A program made the position numbers and the translations under genes. The notes below the pieces were generated by a model. It saw only the letters and a program-made list of their open reading frames with translations, did no database searches and had not been told where the DNA came from. From Chloroflexota bacterium (GTDB lineage Bacteria > Chloroflexota > Anaerolineae > UBA2200), in contig JAUWJD010000024.1 in NCBI GenBank assembly GCA_030607875.1, positions 1-51,397 on the forward strand: DNA of 51,397 nt. The letters run 5' to 3'. Shown here in pieces: positions 17,299-26,900 of the stretch (within the stretch, counting starts at the first letter, position 1; each line of letters begins with the position of its first letter).

Positions 17299-18759
17299 AT
17301 GGGGAAACAGCCTATGGCGCACTTTCACTTCAGAGGTCCTCTGCCAGCAGACAGTAAGCTCTTTGTCGGCCGCCAGGAGCAAATACAGCAGGTGCGTGCA
17401 CTCTGCCTGGGTCCACTGCGTTCGTATGTCACCCTGGTAGGAGCCAGGCAGATGGGCAAAACCAGCTTCCTCCACCGGCTACAGAAGGAACTTGGACCCC
17501 GTGGTCTATCCGTCTTGGTCAATCTACAGATGATCCCCGGTGCTGCTCCTTCTGATCTCTTCCAGTTCGTGTCCACCGAAGTGGTGAAGCAGTTGGGCTT
17601 TCCTGCCTTGTTGCCTTTCGCAGATGGAATCAGCAGTGGTTCTGGCTTCGAACGACTGCTGTGCGAGCTGCCCTATGCAGGCTGCAACGTAGCCATACTG
17701 GTGGACGAGATAGGCGCTCTACCGCAAAACACGGCGATTTACATGGCGAATGTGCTGCGTGCAATATTCAGCAACCGTCTGCTCACGGGATTTGAAGCAC
17801 TGGGCCGCTTTGTCTTCCTCCTCGCCGGTGGTAGCGAACTACAGAATCTTACCATGACGATGGTTTCACCATTCAGTAACATCGCTACCAAGATCTACTT
17901 GCCTGACCTAACGCTGGGCGAAACGAAGCAATTGATGGCATATGGCTTCGCTGGCATGCGCATTGAAGTAGGTCTGGTCCATGAACTTGCCGAGGCCACT
18001 TACCAGCAGACGCACGGACATCCTTATCTGACCCAGCGCATCGGTGCTTATCTTGTCGAATTCCTGGCGCAAGAGAATGATACCGCGGATCCTTCCTGGG
18101 TCATCAGAGCGCGTGATTTGATGATGAGCAGCGATGAAAACATCCGCCACGTGCGCAGTGCCCTGGAGGATCCCGCCCTGATAGATGCCGCCTTTCAGGC
18201 TCTGCAGCGTCCCACACCATTCAGGTACTTTGACTTACGCCAAGAGAAACTGCACTTGCTGGGCATTATCCGTGACGAGACTGGCCTGGCGGTACCCCGC
18301 AATGCAATGTACGCCCAGGTGATTCGCCAACTGGCGGAACAGGTTGGCGTCGCCCAGGCCGAGGCCCCATCGCAAGGTGCTGCTCCCAAGGTATCGGTGA
18401 AGTTGCTGACTTCTGTCGTGCCCACCGCTTTCTGTCACAATCTCTCCGCGAAGGACTTTCCACTGGTCGAAATCCGCATAGACAACTGTGCAGAAGCCAG
18501 CAAGTTTGCCCAAGTCTATGCCCAGGCCAGCATAGAAGGATTCAGTGACGCAGCAGTTTCCAGTGTTACCGTGCCCGCAGGCGAATGCTCAAAAGTCACA
18601 CTGCTCCCTGTGCTCCAGCAAGGGCCCTGCATGACTCTGAATGAGATTCGCCCGGCTACCCTGCGCGTCACGATCCCCAGTTCGGCAGCGGTGACGAACT
18701 GTTATTGCATGACCAGACATATCCCATCAAGCTTCATGCCTACGACACAGCCTTGCTAG
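17299..18759 (+). CDS. STAND-like AAA ATPase, frameshifted from its C-terminal domain
   Basis: The N-terminus has the AAA-like/STAND arrangement: GPLPADSKLFVGRQEQ, then a P-loop GARQMGKTS (about residues 48-56), a Walker B-like VAILVDEIGAL (about 131-141) and a winged-helix-like region to about 350. From about 365 it becomes beta-rich, like an immunoglobulin-type domain. The frame then runs into a non-conserved tail (after VTIPSS). The overlapping downstream frame continues the expected sequence, so one base seems to be lost in a C run at 18675-18678. The start is uncertain: ATG at 17299 or 17314, both with weak ribosome binding sites. Confidence 0.7.
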   Translation: MGKQPMAHFHFRGPLPADSKLFVGRQEQIQQVRALCLGPLRSYVTLVGARQMGKTSFLHRLQKELGPRGLSVLVNLQMIPGAAPSDLFQFVSTEVVKQLGFPALLPFADGISSGSGFERLLCELPYAGCNVAILVDEIGALPQNTAIYMANVLRAIFSNRLLTGFEALGRFVFLLAGGSELQNLTMTMVSPFSNIATKIYLPDLTLGETKQLMAYGFAGMRIEVGLVHELAEATYQQTHGHPYLTQRIGAYLVEFLAQENDTADPSWVIRARDLMMSSDENIRHVRSALEDPALIDAAFQALQRPTPFRYFDLRQEKLHLLGIIRDETGLAVPRNAMYAQVIRQLAEQVGVAQAEAPSQGAAPKVSVKLLTSVVPTAFCHNLSAKDFPLVEIRIDNCAEASKFAQVYAQASIEGFSDAAVSSVTVPAGECSKVTLLPVLQQGPCMTLNEIRPATLRVTIPSSAAVTNCYCMTRHIPSSFMPTTQPC

Positions 18760-19400
18760 GCATCCGCGCGCCTGACGGAAGCATCATCGATTTGACGGAC
18801 TATCTCTGCGCCTTTGTTACGCCGCACGCACTAGAGGTCGAGGCTCTCTTGCGCAAAGCGCTGGATTACCATCCGCAACACCAGATCGCCGGCTATCAGG
18901 GGGCGAACAGCATCGAAGAAGCCCGCTACGTTACGCGGGACCAAGTGCGCGCCATCTACAGCGCCGTGAAACGGGATGCCCGCCTGGCATACGTCAACTC
19001 GCCACTAAGCTTTGGCAAACAGGAAGGGCAGATCACACAACGCGTGCGCTGGCCAGCAACCAGCCTGCACGAGGATGGGAGCCGAGCCAACTGCGCAGAT
19101 GGTACTGTTCTCTATGCCAGCTTGCTGGAACTTGCCAATCTCGAACCGTTCATCGTTATCGTGCCAGGACATTCCTTCATCGGCTGGCGCATCTGGCGCG
19201 GCGTTGACCAATTTGAGTTCCTCGAAACCACCTTGACCGGTACAGACAGCTTCGAGAATGCACTGAGAGTGGGCAAGCAGCAGTACAAGCAGGCGCTTGA
19301 TGAGAGCTACTTCGGACGCCAGCTATTCGACCCCAAAGGCTTTGCCCGGCTGATAGACGTGGCGGAATGCCGAGCAAAGCAGATTCTTCCGCTGATGTAG
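18680..19400 (+). CDS. Transglutaminase-like domain, probable C-terminus of the STAND protein
   Basis: In the second frame the sequence continues as FGSGDELLLHDQTYPIKLHA, the natural extension of the beta domain, and then a transglutaminase/cysteine-protease-like fold: a Cys nucleophile in RANCADGTVLYASLLELA, a His in VIVPGHSFIGWRIW and an acidic residue in FLETTL. No ribosome binding site precedes its first ATG (18705), which supports a single gene with the preceding ATPase (about 700 residues if repaired). STAND ATPases with a hydrolase domain often act in signalling or defence (family knowledge); the role here is inference. Its last 78 bases overlap the convergent lipoprotein gene. Confidence 0.65.
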
Positions 19401-20804
19401 CAAAACAAAGGGCTGTGCCCGGAGGAACTCCTCCCTTGCAGTTATAGACCCAGGTTGGCCAGCCGAAGACAACTCCCGAACAGCGGGTGGTGCCCCCAGG
19501 CGGTCGAGCAGTTGCTGACGGCTGGTAATCACAGATGCTGTGTTCAGAAACGCTCGCAGTGAGGGGCTCTGAGCTCTCAATCCCCTCATCTGTTCTCCGA
19601 GGGGATCAACCGAAGTCGGCTCATCTGCATACGTGCCGTGAAAAGCGAAATAGGCCTGGTTCAGCTTCCGGATGTAGTACCCTTGAGACGCCAGATACTG
19701 CCGGCATTCTTCCATAAACTGCTCAGCTCGCTCAACCTGTCCATTGGCTAAGAAGTCGTCAACAGTGAGCCTTATCTGGCGCATTTCCTGGTCAAAGTCA
19801 AACTCCCCTTCAGTAGGCTCCTGCGCACCACGCTGCGCCGCCCGCAGTTGCGCGGCATAGCGAGGGTAGTACCTCTCAAGGACGAGTTCACCAACCTCGT
19901 CGCTGAAAACACCTGCCAACGTCTCATTCAACGTGGCGATTTCATAGTTGCGGGATAGGCCAATCTGATCCAGCACATACGCAAACCCGAGCGGAGTGAA
20001 GGCCAAATACTGGTGGAGCCATTCCTCGACCGCCGTGGGAATCGTCCACTGCAGCGTGATATCATCGGCGACGAAAGTAGGATAGGTGCCCCCGAATCCT
20101 CCCAGCCCTACCACCAAAGACGAAACGCCCAGAGCATCCACGTTGGCTTCGATGCCCTCTGCCGTTTCGCGATCGAGGGCCTGCACCAGTACCACTTCCC
20201 GCATGCTCTCGATGCGCTCGCGTGGTGAAACCACAAGGATGTGAGGCAATTCGTCCAGCTCGAAATTCATGGGCGGGAACCCGACTTTCAGAGGAATGTA
20301 CCTGTCTGCAGGATTGAAAATGCCTTGCGCATTCAGAGTCTCCCTGATCTGCCTCCCGATGATCCATTCCACAGAATCCCGCAAGGCCAGCTTCCGTTGC
20401 TGCAACCGGCGCAGCTCTTCCTCTCGTGTTGCCAATGGCTGATGATCTTCAGAAACCGCGAGGGCGTTGATCTGGGCTTGTAGCGCTCGTATTCGATCAA
20501 CCAGCGAAAAGTAATTCAGCACCAACTCTGTTGCGGCTGGATCCCCGGGATCCCAGCGTTCGCTTCCTGCCAGCGGCCTATCAGCGTGCAGCATCTTGTC
20601 CAACGACCATCCCAGAATGCTGAAGCGGTACGGCTCAACGACTTGGTTCAGGCGGCCGTCAAAGCTCGGCTTCCGCTGGCAGCCGGCGCCCCACAAGCTG
20701 CTGACAACTATGCTCACGGTGGCAAGCAAGCGCACCGATCTCTGTAGTCGACTCACTACTTCATGCACCAAAGGTTGCTGAACCCCCTTAGGCCCAATTG
20801 TCAC
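19323..20804 (-). CDS. Predicted lipoprotein of unknown function
   Basis: A protein of up to 493 residues with a signal peptide (VRLLATVSIVVSSL) ending in a lipobox, LWGAGC. The mature part is mostly helical with acidic segments; the ETLAGVFSDEVGELVLERYY region is rich in acidic residues but shows no zinc-protease HExxH. I do not recognise a family. The start is uncertain: an ATG 35 codons before the lipobox Cys, or a GTG or TTG nearer the hydrophobic core. It is transcribed divergently from the tRNA-Pro gene, and its 3' end overlaps the transglutaminase-like gene antisense by 78 bp. Confidence 0.65.
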   Translation of the reverse strand: MTIGPKGVQQPLVHEVVSRLQRSVRLLATVSIVVSSLWGAGCQRKPSFDGRLNQVVEPYRFSILGWSLDKMLHADRPLAGSERWDPGDPAATELVLNYFSLVDRIRALQAQINALAVSEDHQPLATREEELRRLQQRKLALRDSVEWIIGRQIRETLNAQGIFNPADRYIPLKVGFPPMNFELDELPHILVVSPRERIESMREVVLVQALDRETAEGIEANVDALGVSSLVVGLGGFGGTYPTFVADDITLQWTIPTAVEEWLHQYLAFTPLGFAYVLDQIGLSRNYEIATLNETLAGVFSDEVGELVLERYYPRYAAQLRAAQRGAQEPTEGEFDFDQEMRQIRLTVDDFLANGQVERAEQFMEECRQYLASQGYYIRKLNQAYFAFHGTYADEPTSVDPLGEQMRGLRAQSPSLRAFLNTASVITSRQQLLDRLGAPPAVRELSSAGQPGSITAREEFLRAQPFVLLHQRKNLLCSAFRHVYQPGKAFGVE

Positions 20805-20887
20805 GTAAAGACGGTTGCCGGACTCTGGCCATTAACGCAGCACCCTGTATCTCGTTCCCTTCGTTCACCTGCTCGCAAGAAGCCTGT

Positions 20888-20916
20888 TTGCCATTACCAG
20901 GAGAATCGTGTATAAT
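20888..20916 (+). promoter_or_regulatory. Promoter of tRNA-Pro
   Basis: TTGCCA (20888-20893) and a perfect TATAAT (20911-20916) are 17 bp apart. The -10 box ends eight bases before the mature tRNA 5' end, so the primary transcript begins almost at the tRNA. Confidence 0.8.
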
Positions 20917-20924
20917 AGCCAAGT

Positions 20925-21000
<76 letters not shown>

Positions 21001-21004
21001 ACAA

Positions 21005-21046
21005 GCGCGGCTGACCACTCTGCCAGTGGCCAGCCGCTTCGTTCTT
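21005..21046 (+). terminator. Terminator after tRNA-Pro
   Basis: A hairpin pairs GCGGCTG (21007-21013) plus CCACT with AGTGG plus CAGCCGC (21031-21037), with one mismatch, and is followed by the T-rich TTCGTTCTT. Confidence 0.75.
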
Positions 21047-21104
21047 GCCCCTGCTCCTACAGTGTATCCTGCTATGCCCCTTCCCGGTCTGAAAGTTGGC
21101 CTCC

Positions 21105-22481
21105 CTACGCGGTCCGTTCGCCTGCAGTGTCCTCGAAGCGGTGCTCAAAGCTCGTCCCCGCCTGGCGGAGCGCACACTCCGCATCAATGTTCAATTGGCG
21201 TGCCAAGTCAACCACAGAGAAGAGCAAAGCCCCCAACTCGGCCGCTGCATTCTCCTCTTTTGCTGCTTTACGTAGCTCCTGCCACTCATCCTCAATCTCG
21301 GCCCACAGCGCGCCGATACTGGGCCCATCGAATCCCAGCCGTGCCGCCCGACTCTGCAGCGCTCGCGCGCGCGAAAGAGCAGGCAGGGCAGCCGGAACGC
21401 CAAACAGGGTTCCCTTACCCCGCTCGTGATTCCTCTCCTCGTCTTTAATCCGCTCCCAGTTGGCCAGCACTTCTTGCGTACCGGAGACCTGCACCTGGCC
21501 AAAAACGTGAGGGTGCCGGCGCCTCAGCTTGGCCACAATGTGTGCCACAACATCAGCCATTTTGAATTCATGTTGTTCTATGGCAATCTGCGTATGCAGC
21601 AAGATCTGCAGCAAGAGATCGCCCAACTCCTCCTTCAAAGAGGCAATGTCCTCGTCATCCAAGGCCTGCAATACTTCGTAGGCTTCTTCCAAGAGATACG
21701 GACGCAGAGAACCGTGCGTCTGTTCCCGGTCCCAGGGACAGCCTCCCGGCGCCCGCAGATGGGCTACTATCTCTTGGAACGCCGCAAGTGAACCCGGATC
21801 CGAAAACGGCGGCACGTACAACGAGGTCAGGTGGTCGATCTTTTCACAGCGATCCAACTCATAAAGGGGCATCGCCAGCAGCGGTTCTTCCCCTGTACTC
21901 GCCGCCCGGATGAGTATGATTGGCTGGTCTTCAGGATAGACCATCATCAACACGAGCTTGACGTCTGCAGCAAGGTCGCGGCTATAGAGCTGACTGATCA
22001 GCAGAGGCAGATCTGGGTTGAACTCTGGGTAATGACGCATTGCCAGCGCCGTGGCATCCGCAATCTGTAGGCCATCGAGAGGGTCAAGTTTCAGCAGAGT
22101 GCAAACAGGCTCTATAAAGCTCAGACCTTCGACGATCCGCACCGTCAGGTTACGGTCCTCCGCCAGGCTCAGGATGCGCTGCACGGAGGATTCGCCGACC
22201 AGTGGGTGGCCGGGCACAGCGTAGACGACCCCGCCGCTGCGCTCGCCCAGTTCCACAATTCGCCAGGCAATCTCGGCATAGACATCCTCGAAGGTGTTGG
22301 CACTCTCATAGACAGAGTCGAAGGAGTATACCCTGGCGGATGGCGGCAGAGCTGCCACAGTAGGATGCTTTCGTGTGCGCAGGTAAATTTCAGGTGCACC
22401 CTGCAACACTTGCTGTGCTTCCACAGTAAGAAGGCCAGGCGCACCCGGCCCCAATCCAACGATTGTAATCCCTTTGGGCAT
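21105..22481 (-). CDS. mazG: MazG with N-terminal tetrapyrrole methylase domain (YabN-like)
   Basis: A two-domain protein of 458 residues. Residues 1-220 form a tetrapyrrole (corrin/porphyrin) methylase domain with IVGLGPGAPGLLT and YAVPGHPLVGE. The C-terminal part is the MazG nucleotide pyrophosphohydrolase with CPWDREQTH, the metal-binding LLEEAYEVLQAL and EELGDLLLQILLHTQ, and the repeated second half ending in LFSVVDLARQLNID. It hydrolyses NTPs and dNTPs to monophosphates. The ATG at 22481 is supported by GGAGG upstream; a longer frame begins in the promoter region. The fused form is common in Gram-positive and Chloroflexi lineages. Confidence 0.92.
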   Translation of the reverse strand: MPKGITIVGLGPGAPGLLTVEAQQVLQGAPEIYLRTRKHPTVAALPPSARVYSFDSVYESANTFEDVYAEIAWRIVELGERSGGVVYAVPGHPLVGESSVQRILSLAEDRNLTVRIVEGLSFIEPVCTLLKLDPLDGLQIADATALAMRHYPEFNPDLPLLISQLYSRDLAADVKLVLMMVYPEDQPIILIRAASTGEEPLLAMPLYELDRCEKIDHLTSLYVPPFSDPGSLAAFQEIVAHLRAPGGCPWDREQTHGSLRPYLLEEAYEVLQALDDEDIASLKEELGDLLLQILLHTQIAIEQHEFKMADVVAHIVAKLRRRHPHVFGQVQVSGTQEVLANWERIKDEERNHERGKGTLFGVPAALPALSRARALQSRAARLGFDGPSIGALWAEIEDEWQELRKAAKEENAAAELGALLFSVVDLARQLNIDAECALRQAGTSFEHRFEDTAGERTA

Positions 22482-22509
22482 CCGCTCCTCCGTAAGACAA
22501 CCTGCTCGC

Positions 22510-22537
22510 ATTATACCGCAGAGACCAGACAGCACAA
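22510..22537 (-). promoter_or_regulatory. Promoter of mazG
   Basis: On the minus strand TTGTGC (22537-22532) and TATAAT (22515-22510) are 16 bp apart, 28 bp upstream of the mazG start. Confidence 0.65.
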
Positions 22538-22600
22538 AGAGGAGCACCCGTCAGGTACAGTATCTTTGGCTCAGGAAATTGGGTCCCGAGAGCAGATGAG

Positions 22601-22689
22601 TATGTAGCATAGCCCCTTGTGGGCGTCACGGACGGGGACGAGCCCCTATACTGCATATGCAGCATTTCCTGAACCAAGGACACACTACC
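22601..22689. repeat. Dispersed hairpin repeat, copy 1
   Basis: The arms TATGTAGCATAG and CTATACTGCATA pair imperfectly and enclose two inner hairpins (GCCCcttgtGGGC and GGGG...CCCC). A 32-bp flanking module (22658-22689) is 28/32 identical to 32795-32826. It sits upstream of mazG. Copies 2 and 3 are at 32696 and 32927. Confidence 0.8.
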
Positions 22690-22724
22690 ACCCGTCACCA
22701 GGTGGAGTGGCAGCAACAGAACGT

Positions 22725-22746
22725 CCGGCACTTGAGCAAGTGCCGG
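22725..22746. repeat. Perfect hairpin upstream of mazG
   Basis: CCGGCACTTG and CAAGTGCCGG form a perfect 10-bp stem with a two-base loop. No T-tract follows on either strand. Its role is unknown. Confidence 0.5.
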
Positions 22747-22800
22747 CAACCAGACCATGACTGGTCAGCGGAGTGTAGGATGGTGGGAAATGAGCACTGA

Positions 22801-22837
22801 GAACACAAAAGCCTGGAAGGGTGAACCTTCCAGGCTT
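22801..22837 (-). terminator. Terminator of the response regulator gene
   Basis: The arms AAGCCTGGAAGG (22809-22820) and CCTTCCAGGCTT (22826-22837) are perfectly complementary with a five-base loop. On the minus strand the hairpin is followed by TTTTGTGTTC, a good U-tract, and it lies about 56 bp after the regulator stop codon. Confidence 0.85.
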
Positions 22838-22892
22838 GAACGCTCAAGAGGACAACACCGAACCTGGCAGTCGCAGGATATGCTACGTCAGG

Positions 22893-23594
22893 CTAGGCAA
22901 ACGGATCCACAAAACGATAGCCAATCCCCCGTTCCGACAGGATATATCGCGGATGCTTGGGATCGGGCTCAATCTTGTGCCGCAGCCGGTAGACGAAGAG
23001 TTTGACATAGTCCGCATCGTCTGAGTACTCGTCACCCCAGACCTTGTCCAGTATCTGGCGATGCGTCAACACCCGGCCCACATTCTCTGCCAAGAACAGC
23101 AGGAGCCGCAGTTCAGTAGGCGTGAGGTCAATGCGCTTGCCGTCGCGCGTCACCAGCAAGCGATCGGCATCTATCGCCAGTTCCTGATTGGCAAAGAGGG
23201 GTCCAGTTCTACGCGCTTTCGCCTCCGGTACCCGACGCAGCACGGCCTCCAGACGGGCCTCAAGCTCCCTCAAACTGAACGGCTTGACGACATAGTCATC
23301 CGCTCCCAGCTTCAAGCCTCTCACCCGTTCATCCTCCTGGACCCGCGCAGTGAGGATCACAATGGGCACATCCGACAGCTCGCGAATGCGGCGGCAGGCC
23401 TCCCATCCATCCATCTTGGGCATCGCTATGTCCAGAACCACGATGTCAGGGCGCACGTTATACAGTGTCTGCAAGCCTTCAAGACCATTCACGGCAGTGA
23501 TGACCTCGTAGCCCGCTCGAGAGAAATACACTTCGAGCGCCCCTACCAGCTCGGCATCATCCTCGATGATCAGCAATCTGCCCTTATCGCTCAT
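22893..23594 (-). CDS. OmpR/PhoB-family response regulator
   Basis: A 233-residue two-domain regulator. The receiver has the acidic pair IIEDD, the phosphoacceptor in VVLDIAMPKMDG, T in VILTARV and K in VVKPFS. The DNA-binding winged helix has TPTELRLLLFLAENVGRVLT and YVKLFVYRLRHKIEPDP. It is the likely partner of the multi-TM histidine kinase encoded just upstream. Its ATG shares bases with the stop codon of a 91-codon frame (ATGA), so it may be translationally coupled to that small frame. Confidence 0.93.
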   Translation of the reverse strand: MSDKGRLLIIEDDAELVGALEVYFSRAGYEVITAVNGLEGLQTLYNVRPDIVVLDIAMPKMDGWEACRRIRELSDVPIVILTARVQEDERVRGLKLGADDYVVKPFSLRELEARLEAVLRRVPEAKARRTGPLFANQELAIDADRLLVTRDGKRIDLTPTELRLLLFLAENVGRVLTHRQILDKVWGDEYSDDADYVKLFVYRLRHKIEPDPKHPRYILSERGIGYRFVDPFA

Positions 23595-23866
23595 GTATTG
23601 GCCTCCTCTCGCTCTCTGTCCATCCAGGCATGTTCCGCAAACATCTTATCACTGGAGTCTGCCTTGAACTCAAATGACAAGTTGCTGGCCAAACTCAATA
23701 GGGTGCTCGAGCAATTCGGTACAGCCCCCATCCTGGGCCAAGCGTCAAGTCGCATCTCGATGTGCTGGCGCGAATGATTCATCGGCAGACTACGGGTTGC
23801 TGTTGCGTCACCGGACTGTTCCATTACAGTATACCACATGAACATTGAGACCAGAAATCTAGACAA
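23591..23866 (-). CDS. Possible small protein coupled to the response regulator
   Basis: An open frame of up to 91 codons ends exactly at the regulator start in an ATGA overlap. A TATACT box (23833-23828, minus strand) lies near its 5' end, so the translated part would be shorter, perhaps from the internal ATGs at 23824 or 23782. No family is recognised. The C-terminal sequence FKADSSDKMFAEHAWMDRE is hydrophilic. It could be a small kinase/regulator accessory protein or chance. It fills much of the 373-bp gap between kinase and regulator genes. Confidence 0.35.
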   Translation of the reverse strand: MSRFLVSMFMWYTVMEQSGDATATRSLPMNHSRQHIEMRLDAWPRMGAVPNCSSTLLSLASNLSFEFKADSSDKMFAEHAWMDREREEANT

Positions 23867-23967
23867 AACACTCCACTGCGCACCGAAATGAGCTTGAGGG
23901 AGATGCAGCCATGGTCCACAGCCGATGGAGTGTGCTCAAATTGCCTCACCAAGCGACCCACTGACAA

Positions 23968-26900
23968 TCATCCTTTGTCACTATCGATAGAGCTAGGAAC
24001 TGTCGTGCCCAACTCCTCTCGACTAGTGTTCCTCTCGTCCAACGCAAGATAGCCTGTTTTGGGGAGGACCACTGTGAAGCGGCTGCCCTTGCCCGATGCA
24101 CTCTCTACTTCGATGTGTCCGCCATGTGCAGTGACAGCCTCCTTGACCAAGGCCAGGCCCAGGCCAGTTCCTTGAACTGCAGCGGCATCGCTCGACGCTG
24201 CCCTGAAGAACTTGGTGAACAGGTGAGGAATCGCATCCTCTGGGATGCCCGTTCCCCAATCCTGCACAGAGAACAGCAGGTTCTCGCCATCCTCCCAGAC
24301 AGAAACGTGAACGCGGCCGCCCTCGTGGTTGAACTTGATAGCATTGCCTACCAGGTTCTTGACCACCGTCTCCATCAGCCCACGATCTGCCAGCAGTTGT
24401 GGCAAGTCAGGCTGTACGTCCAGTGTTACGGTTACGTTGCGCTGCTCTGCCTGAACCTGGAGCAAGTCCACCACGCTGGTGATGAACCCTCCCAGATCAA
24501 GCGGTCTCTTAGTCAACTTGACGCGCTGCGACTCCAGGCGCGCCAGGTTCAGAATGTCATTGACCAGGCCTATCACACGGTCGATTTCCTGATCAATCAC
24601 CTCCAGCCAATCCTGCCGCAGCTTGGCATCCTCGTCTTCAGCGCCGGCAAGCAGCAACTCGGAATAGGCCTTTATGCTAGTCAATGGAGTGCGTAGTTCG
24701 TGCGATACGTTGGCTACGATGCTGGACTTGAGACGATCGACCTCCTTGAGCTTGCTTATGTCCGTGAAACTCAGCAGGCAGCCTGCGGGCGACTGGTTTC
24801 CGGTGGGCAATGGCGTCACGCCAAGCAAAACGTCCTTGCTCCCTTGTCTGACAGACAGCACAGTCTCTGCCGGTGGCACTTTCGCGCCAGTCTCACAGGC
24901 TCTGGTCAGCGGACTGCCGGGGGCTGCGATCTCTGCGCCAAAGACCTCGTCGATGCGCTTGCCCAGCACCTCTTCTGCTGTGTATCCGGTGATTTGCTCG
25001 GCACCCGGGTTCATGGAGACAAGGTGCAGGCTGGCGTCCACCACTACGATGCCGCTGAATGTCTCCTGCAGAATTGCCTCTGCCCTGGCCTTCTCCTGGA
25101 TCGTTTGTTCATACAACCTGGCGTTTCCGATCGCTGCCGCCGCTTGACTGCCTATGGTCACGGCCAGGTTGATCTGTTCCTGTTCAAAACGCTTTCCAGG
25201 CTCTACCTGGTCAAGAGCCATCGCGCCAATGACACGATCTCTGGAAACCAGAGGCACCAATAACAAAGCATGGATATTGAAGGGCGTGACCCATCCCTCG
25301 GGCAGGCAACCAATCGTGTCAGCATCCAAGACAAGTGGCTGACGATCCAGAAGTACCTGGTTCAGAGCAGGCACATTATCAATTGGTTCCACATAGGTCT
25401 TGTGTCTGTACCGCTCCCAGAGTTGCTCGTCCATTGTTCCTGAAGCAAATTGCGACATCAGTGGCAATATGCGCTGCCGCTTCTCATCCAGTAGAAAGAT
25501 GCTGCAACGATGTGCTCCGCAAGCTTCGGCTGTGCGACGTGTGATAAGCTTCAGCACGCGCGTGAGGTCCAGCGTCGAACTCACCGCTGTCGCAATGTCA
25601 AGCAGAACAAGCGACTCCTTGCCGCGCCGTTGTGCCGCGGTGTAAAGGCGCGCATTGGCCACGGCCACTGCCGTTTGATTGGCCAATGTAGCCAAGGTAA
25701 GCTGATCGGCCTGCGAGTAAGCCTGTTCTGAGAGTTTGGAGCCCACAGCAAAGATGCCCACCAACTCGCCTTTGACCTTCAGCGGAATGAAGAGTTCAGC
25801 ACCCATGCCTTCTAGATCCGCCTTTTCCTGGCCCCAAAGAGCTTTGAAAAGCGGCAGCACCTCCACATCACGCCTGGTCAGTATGCCTGCGTGACGCCGC
25901 AGCCAATCCACTATGGGATGGTCTTCTCTCAGCCAGATATCAGGGCTCTCGTCCAGCCCCCTCTGCGCCACCAAACGCAACTCTCCACTCCCCTCCTGTT
26001 TCAGGAAGAGCGCTGCCCTCCCGATATGCATCGTAGTGGTAACCGCGTCCAGGATCATACCCGTCAGCTTGTCCTGATCGAGAACAGAGGCAGCAGTGCC
26101 GCTGAGACCCTCTAACATTAAGCTGGAGTCATATTGCTCGCGGAAGAAATGGCCGTCCCCCCAGACCTGCACTTTGTTCCGCAAGGGCTCCACAACCACA
26201 GCGGTCACAGCGCCTATGATCAGAGAGAGAACAAGCTGATAGCCTGCCACGAGATGGAACAGCCTTACGGCGGCGAAAGCAATAGTGAAGTAAGCAAGCC
26301 CAATGATCGCCGTGGGGATAGAGTAGAGCAGGCCCTTGCGCACAACAAGCCTGATGTTCAGGAGTTGGTAGCGATAGATGGCATAAGCGATGCAGAAAGC
26401 ATTGATGATATTGGCGCCAACGTCAATCGGGTAGGGCTGGAAGTGGGGAACAAGATTGGCCGCGCTACCCAGCACAACGAGACCTACACCCAGCAGGAGA
26501 TACTGAATGCGGCTGCGCTGGAGGTCGGATTTGGTGTTCCGATATGACCGCAAAAGACAAAGGACTGCATAGCCCAGGAAGGCGTAATTGGGAGCGGCGA
26601 CTATGGGCAGCAGAGGACCAAAGATCGGCACGAACAAGCCCGTAGCCGCATCTCGCTGAATGCCGGTGAAAAAAGTAGGCTCTTTACCCAACAGAATCCA
26701 AACGACGGTCAATCCCCACACCAGCAAGCCCACCTGCACTAATGGGCTCGAGCTCCTGATGCGCAGGAGGGTGCTGGTGAAAACGAAGTAGAGGATGAAT
26801 TGGCCCGATACCACTGCTACGACGACCCCGTACCAGAACAGGGCCCTCTCGGCGCTGTCGCTGATAGACACCATCAAATAGGCCAACTGCCACAGCACCA

